DNA from: Hypsibius dujardini
Lineage: Eukaryota > Tardigrada > Eutardigrada > Parachela > Hypsibiidae
Reading direction: 5' to 3'
NCBI GenBank assembly: GCA_001579985.1
Contig: LRSR01000639.1
Location: 1 to 24,558, forward strand
Length of the DNA: 24,558 nt
Every line of letters begins with the position of its first letter. Within the stretch, counting starts at the first letter, position 1. Under the pieces are notes generated by a model. The model saw only the letters and a program-made list of their open reading frames with translations. It was not told the DNA's origin and made no database searches. Positions 9,522 to 19,387 of this stretch are shown here, piece after piece. A program made the position numbers and the translations under genes.

Positions 9522-10445
9522 CTACGCTGATTGAATATACAGAAGCTGAGGCTCCGCCTTGTCGACCGGTAGACGGACGCCAAGTTTCACGTACTTCTTC
9601 GGAGCGACACGAATCTGCAAAGATTAAATCAGTATGCTCATAAGAGGCCCAAGAATCGATGGAAATATGCTACGTTTTAATAGAACTAATAATTAGAATA
9701 ATGATAATTTGTTACATTTCAGCACGACTGCGTGAAAAAAATCCCTTAGGGTCCAACAGTGCCCGGACCCTTAGGGGTCCAACAATGCCCGGACCCTTAG
9801 GGATCCAACAGTGCCCGGACCCTTAGGGGTCCAACAATGCCCGGACCCTTAGGGGTCCAGCAGTGCCCCTTGTTTGGACGTCAGGGGGTGGAGCTATAGG
9901 TCACTGTCGAGCCCGACCGGAAAGTCGTCCGACGTTAGTAAAAAGTTCGCTATTAGTTGGGGGTGTATTGGCGCTACACCATTACGTACCAAAATCATGT
10001 AGACCAAGCCTTCGCTGATGGAGGTTTGGTAAGTCTCCGGGACATATTCCTGAAGGGGTCCGTGTTCTCGTTCCACTTGCGTCCGATACTGCGTAGTGGT
10101 GCACGATAAAGAAAAGGTATGAATTCTTATAATATATATATATATATATTATTCTTATTCTCATTATGAAAATATGAATTTTTATTTTATTTTATTTATT
10201 TATATTTTATTTTATTTTATTTTATTTTATTTTATTTTATTTTATTTTATTTTATTTTATTTTATTTTATTTTATTTTATTTTATTTTAACCTACGCGTT
10301 TGGCCAAAGCTCCCGCCTCGTCGTCTATGGGTTTGTCCTGTGCGGATGATCTTCTCGCGAGCGATGGTGATGAGCAGCAGGAGGAGCGTTTTTCCAGTCC
10401 TCCTCCTCCTCCTCCGCTGTGTTTGTGTCCATCATGATGATCCAT
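9522..10445 (-). CDS. Stefin B of the array: highly divergent stefin-like protein (113 aa, predicted)
   Basis: Exon 2 (10088-9990, 33 codons) and exon 3 (9614-9522, 30 codons plus stop) align with the other stefins: YRTQVEREHGPLQEY matches the exon 2 starts of C, D and E, and IRVAPKKYVKLGVRLP matches VRVAP..F/Y VEV. Exon 1 is inferred at 10445-10296: ATG, 50 open codons, then donor GTAGGT in phase 0, exactly as required. The exon starts MDHHDGHKHS, has six glycines in a row and ends DDEAGALAKR. The total of 113 aa fits the array. The QxVxG loop is not recognisable; its place reads QTSISEGLVYMIL, and the usual NYYVK is absent. The GG pair may be replaced by the glycine run. It may be a non-inhibitory or neofunctional stefin, or a gene decaying without stops yet. 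Exons 2 and 3 are well supported; exon 1 is inference. Confidence 0.6.
9743..9868. repeat. 26-bp palindromic minisatellite in stefin B intron 2
   Basis: About five copies of a 26-base unit built around GGACCCTTAGGGGTCC, a palindrome with a TTAG centre. Successive copies alternate CAACAGTGCCC and CAACAATGCCC, suggesting that the amplified unit is a 52-base dimer. Confidence 0.92.
10174..10290. repeat. (TTTTA)n microsatellite
   Basis: Near-perfect pentanucleotide repeat occupying much of stefin B intron 1 and ending next to the inferred donor at 10295. A short (AT)n run lies just upstream at about 10133-10149. Confidence 0.95.
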
Positions 10446-10542
10446 GTGCTTTTATGTGTGTATACGGTCCGTTCTGACCAGTGCGTTAACTTAATACTGC
10501 GTGATGCAAGTGCACAGAATTATCACAGCTCCACTACCAAAA

Positions 10543-10612
10543 ATGCACACAGAAAGAATGCACACAGAAAGAATGCACACAGAAAAAAATTCACACAAAA
10601 AAAGCACACACA
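10543..10612. repeat. 15-bp AATGCACACAGAAAG tandem repeat
   Basis: Three clear copies followed by decayed ones (AAATTCACACAAAAAAAGCACACAC). It lies upstream of the inferred stefin B start. Confidence 0.88.
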
Positions 10613-10834
10613 GAAAATTCACTGTAAACCTTTTAATCCTTGCCACGCGCGCCAAGAACTTTATATGGAGCTCTCTGTCTCTGTTGCTTTACAGTTTTCC
10701 GTTGGGTTTTACCGTCGTGTTTCTTTCGTGCTGCAATCGCACCCTCAGGACATGAAATTGTGCGTTGAAGAACAGTTTTTTCTTCGTAAATGCCGTTTTT
10801 GCAGCATAAATACGTGATCGTGCGTAACTTCAAG

Positions 10835-11002
10835 CACTACAATCAACGACAAGATTGAATACACTGGAGGGTCCGGGGTATGGGCAAAAGGGGCGGAGCA
10901 GGGGGATGATTATTTGATTGTTTGAAAAGCACCCCCTGCCCCTCCCCTTTTGCCCATTCCCCGGACCCTCCAGTGTACTCAGTCTTGTCGTTCACTGTAG
11001 TG
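10835..11002. mobile_element. 168-bp near-perfect hairpin element, copy 1
   Basis: Two arms of about 71 bases (10835-10905 and 10932-11002) are almost perfectly complementary, from CACTACAATCAACGACAAGA through CACTGGAGGGTCCGGGG to the GC-rich CAGGGGG stem. A 26-base loop separates them. A second, more diverged copy is at 13445-13642. Confidence 0.92.
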
Positions 11003-12104
11003 TTGTTTAAATAACACTTTTGAATTTAAATAAAATATAAATAAATTTAAATCTTGCCAATACATTAAATTAAATAACGTTTAAATATGTTTAATTAAAA
11101 CAGCCAAATTTAAATAAAAATATCATTTGAAAAAAATTAAAATTTTCATTTTAATAATGCATGTTATTTAACGCTCTGGTGACCAGGTGTTTTGGGTATA
11201 CGGATAGAACCGGGTCTAGCAAAACTTTGCTAGATTAGGGAAAGTGCTGAATGATTCCTTGCAAATCCTAACGGAATCGTTTGGAAAATTCCCCACAACT
11301 ATCAAATGTAACCGTTTCAGTGGTGGTGGGAACCGTGGCGCCGCTGACGAAGAATGGATAAAAAAGCCGTCGAACGAGTGACTACACAGTCACAAAATGT
11401 GAGTTACACGTCATTCGTAGTGGTTTCAACCAGTGGCAGCGCAGCGAATCATTAGGCAGAGTTCTAAACTTTTCCTAATGGTTACTAATTTTTAACTCCA
11501 CTTGTATTCACTCGAGTATTGCAATACCAGTTTTACTAGATGCACTAAGGACCAGTCTCAAGTCCCTTATTTTTTCAATACTGAGAAAATAAATGTCGAC
11601 CCGTGGGACTGGATGTTGTTCGGGTGGTCCAAGTCTTAGCAAGGTGGTGCTAAGTAGGTTCCTACCCCTTTGAAAAGTTTTTTTCAAAATTTGTTTTTTG
11701 AATTTAAATAAATATGTGGTAAAAATATCAAAGCAAAAAACCGCGAACGAAAGACCCAGAACTCGTGCTGAAAATCGAATGTGACCGTCAAATCTAGCAA
11801 GTGTATGCTGACTGCTTCTCAGAGGGTCAAACAGCATATTCTATTTATATAATATGCGTTACTTTAAATATTTCAATGAATTTTCAAAGGGAGATTTCTG
11901 AACTGACGCGCAAATGTCGCGGTCATTATTTTATTATCATTCGTAGGCCCGGTAAATTCAGTTAAAATCGGCATGGCGAACTAGGATAGCTTCGATATTG
12001 CGGAACAAATTTGTATATAAAATTGGGAAACTGGGAGAACCCATGAAGACGATTTTGCAAAACACAACATCAAAAGACGCAAAGCACGACCAGTACATAC
12101 TACT

Positions 12105-12243
12105 GTACTGCCACGATTATAAGGGTGGGTTTTTTACACCGGGTGTGCACAACTGTGTGTGTGTGAGTGTGTGTGCTCACTCAGCACACAGGCGTGTGTG
12201 ACGGAGGCGGGGCTTAACCCACCCTTAAAATCGTGGCAGTACA
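12105..12243. mobile_element. 139-bp foldback element (GTACTGCCACGATT ends)
   Basis: Arms of about 27 bases, GTACTGCCACGATTATAAGG with GTGGGTT and its inverse AACCCACCCTTAAAATCGTGGCAGTAC, enclose a GT-rich loop. A 12-base direct repeat, AGTACATACTAC, occurs just outside the left arm (12092-12103) and overlapping the right end (12239-12250). Confidence 0.8.
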
Positions 12244-12521
12244 TACTACAATCAACTCGTATCAAAATGAGGATTGTGGACCGTAAAATGTGCCCTTATT
12301 AAATGTTATTTAAATAGCCAGTTTTACGATAGAGAAAATTTAAATATAAATAAAATAAAACTTAAACTTGTATTTTAAATAAAATTATAAATAAAATAAA
12401 AAACAATTCTGATATTAAACAAAATTAAAAATATATTTTATTTAAAGAAAAAACACCCTTTTGGGTATATTAAATAACAATTTAAATGCATTTAAAGGAC
12501 ATTAGTTAACTTTATCACGAA

Positions 12522-13125
12522 CAGAGATGGGCAACTCCGAATCCGGAGTTTTGAGTTTTTATCTTCATTAACTCCACTCCGGAGTTTTTAGCCGGAGTTG
12601 GAGTTGAAACAGTTGGAGTTGGAGTCGGAGTTGATCTGTGCGTTGCTCCGGCTCAGCAACGGACTGCAGTCTCTTCTCTGTTCTACCGCGAGGAGCTAAA
12701 GCAGTAAATCGACTTGCCAGTTGTGGGAATTAGTCCAATTTCTTATTGGAAGAATTGTATGAAATTTCCTCGATTAAAAAGTACTGCGATTCGAGCTTTT
12801 ACGGCCCCTGCCGATATTGAACTGTCAATTTGCGTGGTATTCTTTCTGAAAGTCGTCAGAATTTTTCGCGTGAAGGGTGATAACAAATAAAAAAATTTTG
12901 TCCTTTTTCTTATTACGCATATTTGACAAGTGGAGCTGGAGTGGAGTTGGAGTGGAGCTGGAGTGGAGCTGGAGTGGAGTTGGAGTGGAGCTGGAGTGGA
13001 GTTGGAGTGGAGCTGGAGTGGAGTTGGAGTGGAGTTGGAGTGGAGTTGGAGTGGGTTCTTATGGAGAAAAGAGTGGAGTTGGAGTTGGAGTTTGAGCTTG
13101 TTTTTACCAGATTTGCCCATCTCTG
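12522..13125. mobile_element. Non-autonomous hAT-like element (604 bp)
   Basis: The 13-base terminal inverted repeats CAGAGATGGGCAA and TTGCCCATCTCTG are exact. They are flanked by ATCACGAA (12514-12521) and ATCACGAT (13126-13133), a 7-of-8 match to the 8-bp target duplication expected of hAT elements. The interior has no transposase. It contains GGAGTT-type motifs near the left end and a variable 11-bp GTGGAG(C/T)TGGA array (about 12930-13055). Confidence 0.93.
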
Positions 13126-13444
13126 ATCACGATCACATTGTTTTGTAGTTCTCTTGATACACCATATCCGGCATTTTATTTTAAAAAATATATTACATTT
13201 ATTTCGACTGAAAAAAGTATCATTTCTCAGGAAACTCGGGAAAAATTATGAATATCGACAGCAGCAATTTTTTTCGAAACAATTTTATTTTATTTCGTAC
13301 TTCATAATTTTACTTAATGAAATTCAAAAAAAACAATCCGTCTCATGTTAAGACATTGCTTGTGGCCACATACATCGAGACTATAATTACGGACAGTTCA
13401 AACGTGTGGCCGCCTGTTGAAGTGATGAATTTCGACTATAAATT

Positions 13445-13642
13445 CAACGACAAGATTGAGTACACTGGAGGGTCCGGGGAATGGGCAAAAGAGGCGAGGC
13501 AGGGGGGTGCCTTTCAAACAATCGAACAATCAATCACCTGACCTGCAGCGGTTGCTTTGTTCCTGCTTTGTTCCATTTTCAAACATGCCCCCCCCCGCTC
13601 CGCCCCTATTGCTCATACCGCGGACCCTTCATCTTGTCGTTG
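13445..13642. mobile_element. About 198-bp hairpin element, copy 2
   Basis: The left arm CAACGACAAGATTGAGTACA with GGAGGGTCCGGGGAATGGGC matches copy 1. The right arm (CCGCTCCGCCCCTATTGCTC.. to CTTGTCGTTG) is its diverged inverse. The loop is longer than in copy 1 and includes the inverse of copy 1's loop (TTTCAAACAATC) plus extra sequence (ACCTGACCTGCAGCGG). Confidence 0.85.
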
Positions 13643-14102
13643 GTTGTACATACCGCGTGTTTTCATGTCAATTTTCATGTCTCGGGCAGCGAACAAACTC
13701 GGAAGACAGTCACATTGGACGAAAGGCAAACTTTTAATTATGAAATTATGTGTTTCTTACGGAAGCGTAAGACGAGGGATAGTGAAGTAAGGTCTTTTTT
13801 TGTTACTGGCATCGTTGATACCGAAAGTGAACTCCGGCTGAAGAACGGCCACAAATGCAACGTTAAAACCATTTTTTGGACAGTTTCTCAAAACAGGGAA
13901 GTAAGAACGTCAACGAGAAAGAAGGAAACTGTAAAGACTAAATGATGCTTACCGCTTTTTATAGTCGCACCGGACTGTGTGCAGACGACGCGAGAGACTC
14001 AGTAAGCATACCACAATTAAAGGGCGTGGTCCGGCGAGACCGAATTTAGAGAAGTCGCCAATAGTTATAAACAGATTTGGGGAGCTAAGTCTTTCACATT
14101 AG

Positions 14103-14140
14103 AGACGTTTAAGCAAACCGGCGTAAGCGTAGCGTATGTA
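14103..14140. mobile_element. Isolated end of the AGACGTTTAAGC element
   Basis: AGACGTTTAAGCAAACCGGC followed by GTAAGCGTAGCGTA repeats the left end of the 14365-14702 element in the same orientation, with no matching right end nearby. It is a truncated copy or the edge of a nested insertion. Confidence 0.7.
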
Positions 14141-14364
14141 TCATGTATCAATCAATAGGAAACAACTGAGCTAACATTATTATTGTACAATGTGCAAGAA
14201 CAGAAACGGTAGTAACTTGTGGTTTACGGAGTGTTGATTCACAGTTGCTTACTTTGTTGCTCCTCTCCTTTCCTTAATGAAAACTTCTAATATTTCAATT
14301 TACTATTCCAAGACAAACGATTGGGGAATCTACAAAAATGTCTAAGATTAAAGCCATTTAATAG

Positions 14365-14702
14365 AGACGTTTAAGCAGACCGGCGTAAGCGTAACGTAAA
14401 CTTAGGCGTAAGGCCCGCTAAGTTTACGCTCACGACTGGATGTTTAAGCACTCGGTGTAAGGATTTCGGCGTAAGGCGTAAGAGCAGAAAATTTCAAGGA
14501 AACCATTCAATTTGGTTAGGACGAATTCTACTGAAATTTTTTACTCCGTTCTTAGTGCGAAACTTAAGGCCCCTTGCCCCTTATACCAGGCAATAGCTGA
14601 GAAATTAACCGTAAGAGAGGCCACACCTCGTGCCTCATTCCTTTTGGTCCGTGTACTTAAGTTTACGCTTACGTTACACTTACGCCGACTGCTTAAACGT
14701 CT
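14365..14702. mobile_element. 338-bp inverted-repeat element (AGACGTTTAAGC ends)
   Basis: The left end AGACGTTTAAGCAGACCGGC, continuing GTAAGCGTAACGTAAACTT, is mirrored by the right end (AAGTTTACGCTTACGTTACA.. to GCTTAAACGTCT). The subterminal region carries several GGCGTAAG motifs. TA steps lie close to both ends, hinting at a TA target. Confidence 0.85.
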
Positions 14703-14740
14703 TATATATTTTTATGTATTCCCTATAATGAAACATCACA

Positions 14741-15800
14741 TCACAATGCAATGGCGCCATGAAAGATCCCGGGTCCTTGGATGCCGTCGCGCTTGAAGGG
14801 CTCTCCGTAGGAGACCTCGAGGTGCTTTTCGGGGGACGAGGCCACTCGGACCTGAAAACATTAGTGAGAAATTCCCGTAAAAATACTTAATGAATAAGAT
14901 CGAGGCAGGCTGAGCTGATAGGCGCGAACCTCCGGGAACCAGGAACCAATGGATGAATACAGCTGTGCTGAGGTCACTATGAGAGTCGTTCTTTGGGTTC
15001 TGATGAGCCGTACGGGTAAAACGTGTCAATCAAGCTTTGATTGATTTAGGTCACATTACTCCACATCTTAAGCATCTTGTTGTCGTTTTTATTTCCGGGC
15101 GCTCTCCTCTTCATTGTATTGCAGTTTCTTCACGATTTCTTTGTCAATTTGACTGAATTCATTTTTTATGAGCATTCTATGGCCTATGACGTACCACACC
15201 GCGTCCCACACGGCTCACCAGAACCCAAACAACAACCCTCAGGACAGCTGTACAGTACCTTGACGTAGTAATTCATTCCGTTCACGAGCTGATCTTGATA
15301 CGAAATCGCCGTGTATTCCTCCAGCTTTCCGTGCAGTTTTTCCACATCGTCTCGATACTAAAAGAAAAATTACTTTACAGTTGATTAGATCACAGCAATT
15401 AATAAAGTCGTAATCCCTAGCGATGCACGGGACTTATTTGGTCCTTTACTTCTGGCGGGGAACTTAATTGGGAACTTATTTATGTGTTTTTTTACTGGAC
15501 AAAAGAAAGTCTCACGAGAACTTAATTTGTCTGCAAAGGCCAAGAAGTGAATAAATACCAAGAGGTGATATTAATATTACGCTTAATTTTTACGGATTTT
15601 AATTTTAATTTTACGGTTAATTTAATGCGCGAGCGAGATCTTACCTGATCAATTTTCTGCTGAATTTCCGGAGTCGCCGGATGTTGCGTGGGATTAACTC
15701 CTCCGCAGATCATTCCGGTGTTGGCTTTGATGAAAACGGGCTCTTGTACCTCTATCCTCATCTCCTCTGGCTCATCTCCAGTTTTTGCTCCGTCGGACAT
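14741..15800 (-). CDS. Stefin C of the array: type-1 cystatin with N-terminal extension (121 aa)
   Basis: Stefin-type inhibitor of papain-like proteases. Minus-strand exons are 15800-15645 (52 codons), 15357-15259 (33) and 14851-14741 (36 plus stop), with phase-0 introns GTAAG..TTAG and GTACTG..TCAG. Key residues are the N-terminal glycine pair in MICGGVNPTQH, the helix PATPEIQQKIDQ, the loop QLVNG followed by MNYYVK, and VRVASSPEKHLEVSYGEP in exon 3. Residues 1-29 (acidic, MSDGAKTGDEPEE..) precede an internal methionine, M30, at 15713-15711. M30 sits where cytosolic stefins normally begin, so translation from M30 would give a canonical-size 92-aa protein. The extension is not hydrophobic and is not a signal peptide. 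The stop codon lies 38 bases from a foldback element at 14365-14702, which may be in the 3' UTR. Confidence 0.92.
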
Positions 15801-16299
15801 TTTCTTCTTTTTTATTAAAAAAAAGATCTGCTTCAATGTGTATTCAATAAGAAAAAATTCCCTCGGATTTTGTCAGCTTCTGGTTTCTGGCTGTAAATAA
15901 AGCTCTATTTTTTTCGGCAACAAAAAATTCTTGCCTCAGTCAAGAAACAGAATGTGTGAGTACTTGTTTAAGTCTACAACAAAAAACAAGCAGGCACATG
16001 GGCTAAAATTGATAAACAGCTGAGTTCGTTGCATGCGTCTCGTCTTGATCAGTACTTGGTATTATTAATAGACACAGGCAAGAACCGGTTTGTCAGCCAT
16101 AAAACTTGAGAAAAAATGCATGCTCGAAGAAAGCAACGTCTTCGCATTAAGTTTCGAGGACGTGAAACCCAAAACCGGGAGAATAGGCAAGGAAAGCTAC
16201 TACAAAGACAAAAAGCAAAATGACTGTAGAAAAATTACGCCAGAATCGTCGATGTTCGACGCGAACGAGGTTTTGATCTGAACAAATTTTTTCGAGTCA
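15801..16299. other. Spacer between stefins D and C, nothing firm
   Basis: Should hold the 3' UTR of stefin D and the leader of stefin C. A weak acceptor (GAAGCAG, 15828-15829) precedes the stefin C ATG by 27 bases. A 63-codon Lys-rich frame on the plus strand (16090-16281) has no recognisable features. Confidence 0.5.
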
Positions 16300-17574
16300 T
16301 CAAAGCGCGGTTGCTCCGTGGAAACGGCCCGTCACTTTTTCGCCCTTCTTGTGGAGCGGCTCACCGAACTGCACTTCGACAAACTTGTTCGGCGCCACAC
16401 GAACCTGTCAATAAATTAACGTCGTTTAAGGACACTGTATTGCCACCAAAGATAAGCAGGTTTTGGCCATCGTAAATTAAACGCAGAAACTAGCAAACGA
16501 AAGTACATAAAACACTTTATGACTAATTTCGTAATTAATTTTTTTGCGCCGGTTACTCAGAAATACCGATCTAGAATGTTCGCTACTGGCCATGTGAATA
16601 GCATAAAATCAAGATAAAAGGCGTGAAGATAAAAGAACTGGATTAACAAGCTTTTCTACTAAAATAAAATAAAATAAGATTAAGTCTAATACTAAGTCTA
16701 ATACTAAGCGGTAAACTAAATATGCTCGCTACTAGATATTTTTCCTATCCGCAAGTCATTCTTCATCGTGAGCTAAAAGTCAGGAACTTCTGTGCCAGAT
16801 GGGTTCCTCACAAGGAGTTAAACAACCAAGAACAGAAGCAAAGACTTTTCGGAGCAGATGTTCGAGATATTCAGCAAAAATCCGGAAACCAATCTCAAAT
16901 AAATCATCACTGGAGATGAGACATGATTCTACAACTACGACCTTCGTACGAAGCGGACGTTGATGGAATGGACTTTTCCTGAACAAGCTAGGCTAACGGT
17001 CATGAGACGTGTTTGCTACTAGAAGTGTTCTCTACTGTAAACTTAATATGTTGGAGACCAAGTACTGTAAACTGAAACACGTAGCTGCAAAGACAGAATA
17101 AAACCAATTTACTAACATATTTTACTTTACAAAAGAAAACTAGCATTTCACTAATTTTCGTCTCTTTTTGGCATTTCTAGCTAACTAACCACTAGATGTA
17201 ATGTTTACCTTGACGTAGTAATTAGTGCCGGACACCGCTTGTGGTTGGTAGGAGATAGCCGTGTATTCCTGCAAGGGTCCTCCGACCTTCTCCTCCACCT
17301 GGCTTCGGAACTAAAATTTCACGATTATAGTAGAATTGTCTCACTCAAACGAAAACGAGAGAAAACGTAAGAGCAAGTTCGCAAGACATTCGACGCATAT
17401 ACTTACTGGTTCGATTTTCGTCTGGATCTCCGCGTCGGCCGGCCGTTCCGGGCCCCGCCCACCGGCGAGGAACTTCTGCGGACGCGCCGACGATACCGGA
17501 TTGAGATGAGGCTCACTTTCAGCTGTCACTGTCGCGAGGACTGCGGAAAATATCAGGGCAAACAAAATGGCCAT
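16300..17574 (-). CDS. Stefin D of the array: secreted type-1 cystatin (124 aa)
   Basis: Minus-strand exons are 17574-17407 (56 codons), 17310-17209 (34) and 16404-16300 (34 plus stop). Introns are phase 0: 17311-17406 (GTAAGT..) and 16405-17208 (GTAAAC..ACAG). The protein opens with a clear signal peptide (MAILFALIFSAVLATVTA, likely cut before ES), so it should enter the secretory pathway. The mature region has the glycine pair in FLAGGRGPERP, helix PADAEIQTKIEP, inhibitory loop QAVSG followed by TNYYVK, and VRVAPNKFVEVQFGEP. There are no disulfide cysteines, so it is a secreted stefin rather than a type-2 cystatin. Fluke stefins with signal peptides have been described. Intron 2 contains a mariner relic on the opposite strand. 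A pyrimidine-rich acceptor (TTTTTGTCCTCAG, 17618-17619) precedes the ATG by 43 bases. All inhibitory landmarks are present. Confidence 0.94.
16755..17000 (+). mobile_element. Internal fragment of a mariner transposase gene
   Basis: Readable pieces ELKVRNFCARWVPHKE and ITGDET-stop-FYNYDLRTKR match the transposase region of the mariner at 19900-21102 (KLKVRKVCAKWVPHK.., ITEDET-stop). Roughly 250 bases remain. No terminal repeats are visible, and frame breaks occur between the pieces. It lies in intron 2 of stefin D, antisense to that gene. Confidence 0.85.
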
Positions 17575-17728
17575 TTCGGAAACTCGTAATACGTCTTTAC
17601 AAAATTCGCGTGCGAGACTGAGGACAAAAAGCCTAAAAAAGATCAGTACGGAAGAAACCAGCGAGTGCAGACAGAATGCGCTGCAGGTTTTCCTCGAAGA
17701 ACCTCGACTTACTGCAGCCTCGGTCTAG

Positions 17729-18120
17729 GTACAGCTACTTGCAGGTTACTTGCAAACTTTTGATTTGACGTATCATGAACCGCAAGACTACACATGTTAT
17801 AAAGTTTTAATTTCTTAAAGCAAAAACCGGTCAAAATCTCTTCACCAAACATAAAGAAGTAGATTGTACTCATTTGGAAAGTATATTTGAACATTAAGAC
17901 TGAAATTTGGCACAGTGGAAACTGAAAACGGGTGACAGACTCAATCAGTCGAAGAAAACGACAACAAATCAAGATTTCTGGGCAATGAAATTCGTAATGT
18001 GTACATTGAGTTGATTGATCGATAAGCCGTTTGAAATGTTCACCAGTCAAACAACGTGTAGACTTGTTTGACAAACCACACCAAATCAAAAGTTTGCAAG
18101 TAACCTGCAAGCAGCTGTAC
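17729..18120. mobile_element. Foldback element with about 39-bp inverted ends
   Basis: GTACAGCTACTTGCAGGTTA at 17729 continues to about 17767. Its near-exact inverse runs from 18082 to 18120 (CCAAATCAAAAG.. GCAGCTGTAC). The 392-base element has no coding capacity and no clear target duplication. It lies upstream of stefin D, starting about 155 bases before its ATG. Confidence 0.8.
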
Positions 18121-18322
18121 TTTGTCGGCGCTTTGCGAACACGGACAGTGAGCAAGCGCAAATTGAGAAGATTTTAACTTGCGATTTTGAATCGAATGTT
18201 CAATGTACCAGCGAACTCGCACTACTGTTTGCCACTGCAGACATCGTAAATCGGTACTTGAATCATGTGAACTGTTTTTCGTTGTTTGTCTGTGAAATTG
18301 AGAACCCTGTCTTGTTATTTGG

Positions 18323-18660
18323 TGTTGGGTGGTACCCAACATATACCCAAGACTTACTAATAGTAGTCTATCTACCTAGTTAACTCATTCCTATCTACTC
18401 TCACATTCTATAATTTACTTACTCAGCTATTATCACATGCATAATTTCACCACGTCGGCAGGAACTAGTACGTTAGATCAGGAACTATTCTTTATTCCTG
18501 ACTATATAAGCGTGTTCTACAGTAATCTGTATGAGAGTTCCTTCCTTTCACCTCTAATCTCCTTTATCAGTAAAGTCTTTCTAGAATTCTTCTCATATTA
18601 TTCAGTCTAATAGCTTGTATGTTCAGGTTCTTCTGTCTTAGTAGGGACGGAGGCCTAACA
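18323..18660 (+). mobile_element. Probable solo LTR
   Basis: A 338-base segment opens TGTTGGG and closes CCTAACA, the short imperfect inverted ends with TG..CA typical of LTRs. It contains a TATATAA box at 18503-18509. No partner LTR or retroelement coding sequence is present, and a 5-bp target duplication is at best imperfect. The orientation is inferred from the TATA box only. Confidence 0.45.
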
Positions 18661-19387
18661 GTGGGTATGTGTTTTTTGTGAGATAATTAATTTCTCTCTC
18701 TCTCTCTCTTTCTCTTTGTTTATTACGACCTGCTTTAGTGATGAATAGATAAATTAATTTGCCGATAAGGTCAGGCAGAGTATTGTTTTGGCGTTGTTTC
18801 AAAGTTGAGAAATAAAACACTGCAAGGTTCGATTTTTCTTTATTTTCACTGTAAGAATCATAACTTTTAAAACCACATTAAATACGTTGTTTCCACTAGC
18901 CGATTTAGAATTCAATTCGGAGTCAATTGGCGTAAACCGAAATAAATTCGAAAGTCAGTGGGCGGAGTTATAGGCCAAAAATGAAAAGCTTCGCTGGAAA
19001 TTTTCGATCCTTTATGAAAGATGCATGAAGCTCCGGCCCCAATCTCTCAAAAATATCTGACTAGTGTCAATCAGCTCCAAATTGAATTTAAAACGGGACA
19101 GTGTCAAAACAATCATATTTAATGTCTTTCTTAATTAAAAAAAACAGTTTTAAAGTGACAATCAAGGAAAATGGAATCTTCCATTGTTTTTCATCGCCAA
19201 AAAAACGTCCTCTGACTTTACTCGTCAAATATATTTTTCTATTCATCACTAAAATAGATCCACGTTAATATAACGGATTATCGATTTGGATAGCGGATTA
19301 AAAACAAATTTAGCTTAGTACGAGATAAGAAACAGACAAGAGCGGAAAGGGAAATTAAGGCAAATTGTTTCTTGGTCGAGATTTTCT
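18661..19387. other. Spacer downstream of stefin E
   Basis: Contains a short CT microsatellite (about 18692-18715) and AT-rich unique sequence. No exon is recognised. It probably includes what was the 3' UTR of stefin E. Confidence 0.5.

Larger units (their letters stand above)
11003..14102. other. Gene-free, transposon-rich interval between stefins B and C
   Basis: Contains AT-rich tracts (11010-11165, 12295-12490), a 20-base near-palindrome TCTAGCAAAACTTTGCTAGA (11215-11234), and the foldback and hAT-like elements listed separately. The modest frames at 13154-13945 match no family I recognise and are partly made of element sequence. Confidence 0.6.

Noticed and set aside
12743-13148. Frames reading WSWSGVGVELE or LQLHSNSTPTP
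   Set aside because: They lie in the 11-bp GGAGTGGAG array of the hAT-like element.
13481-13945. 154-codon plus-strand frame
   Set aside because: Its first third is the right arm of a hairpin element and the rest matches no family I recognise; composition gives no coding support.
16090-16281. 63-codon Lys-rich plus-strand frame just beyond the stefin D stop
   Set aside because: Normal-looking composition, but no partner exon, no recognised motif, and it probably overlaps the stefin D 3' UTR on the other strand.
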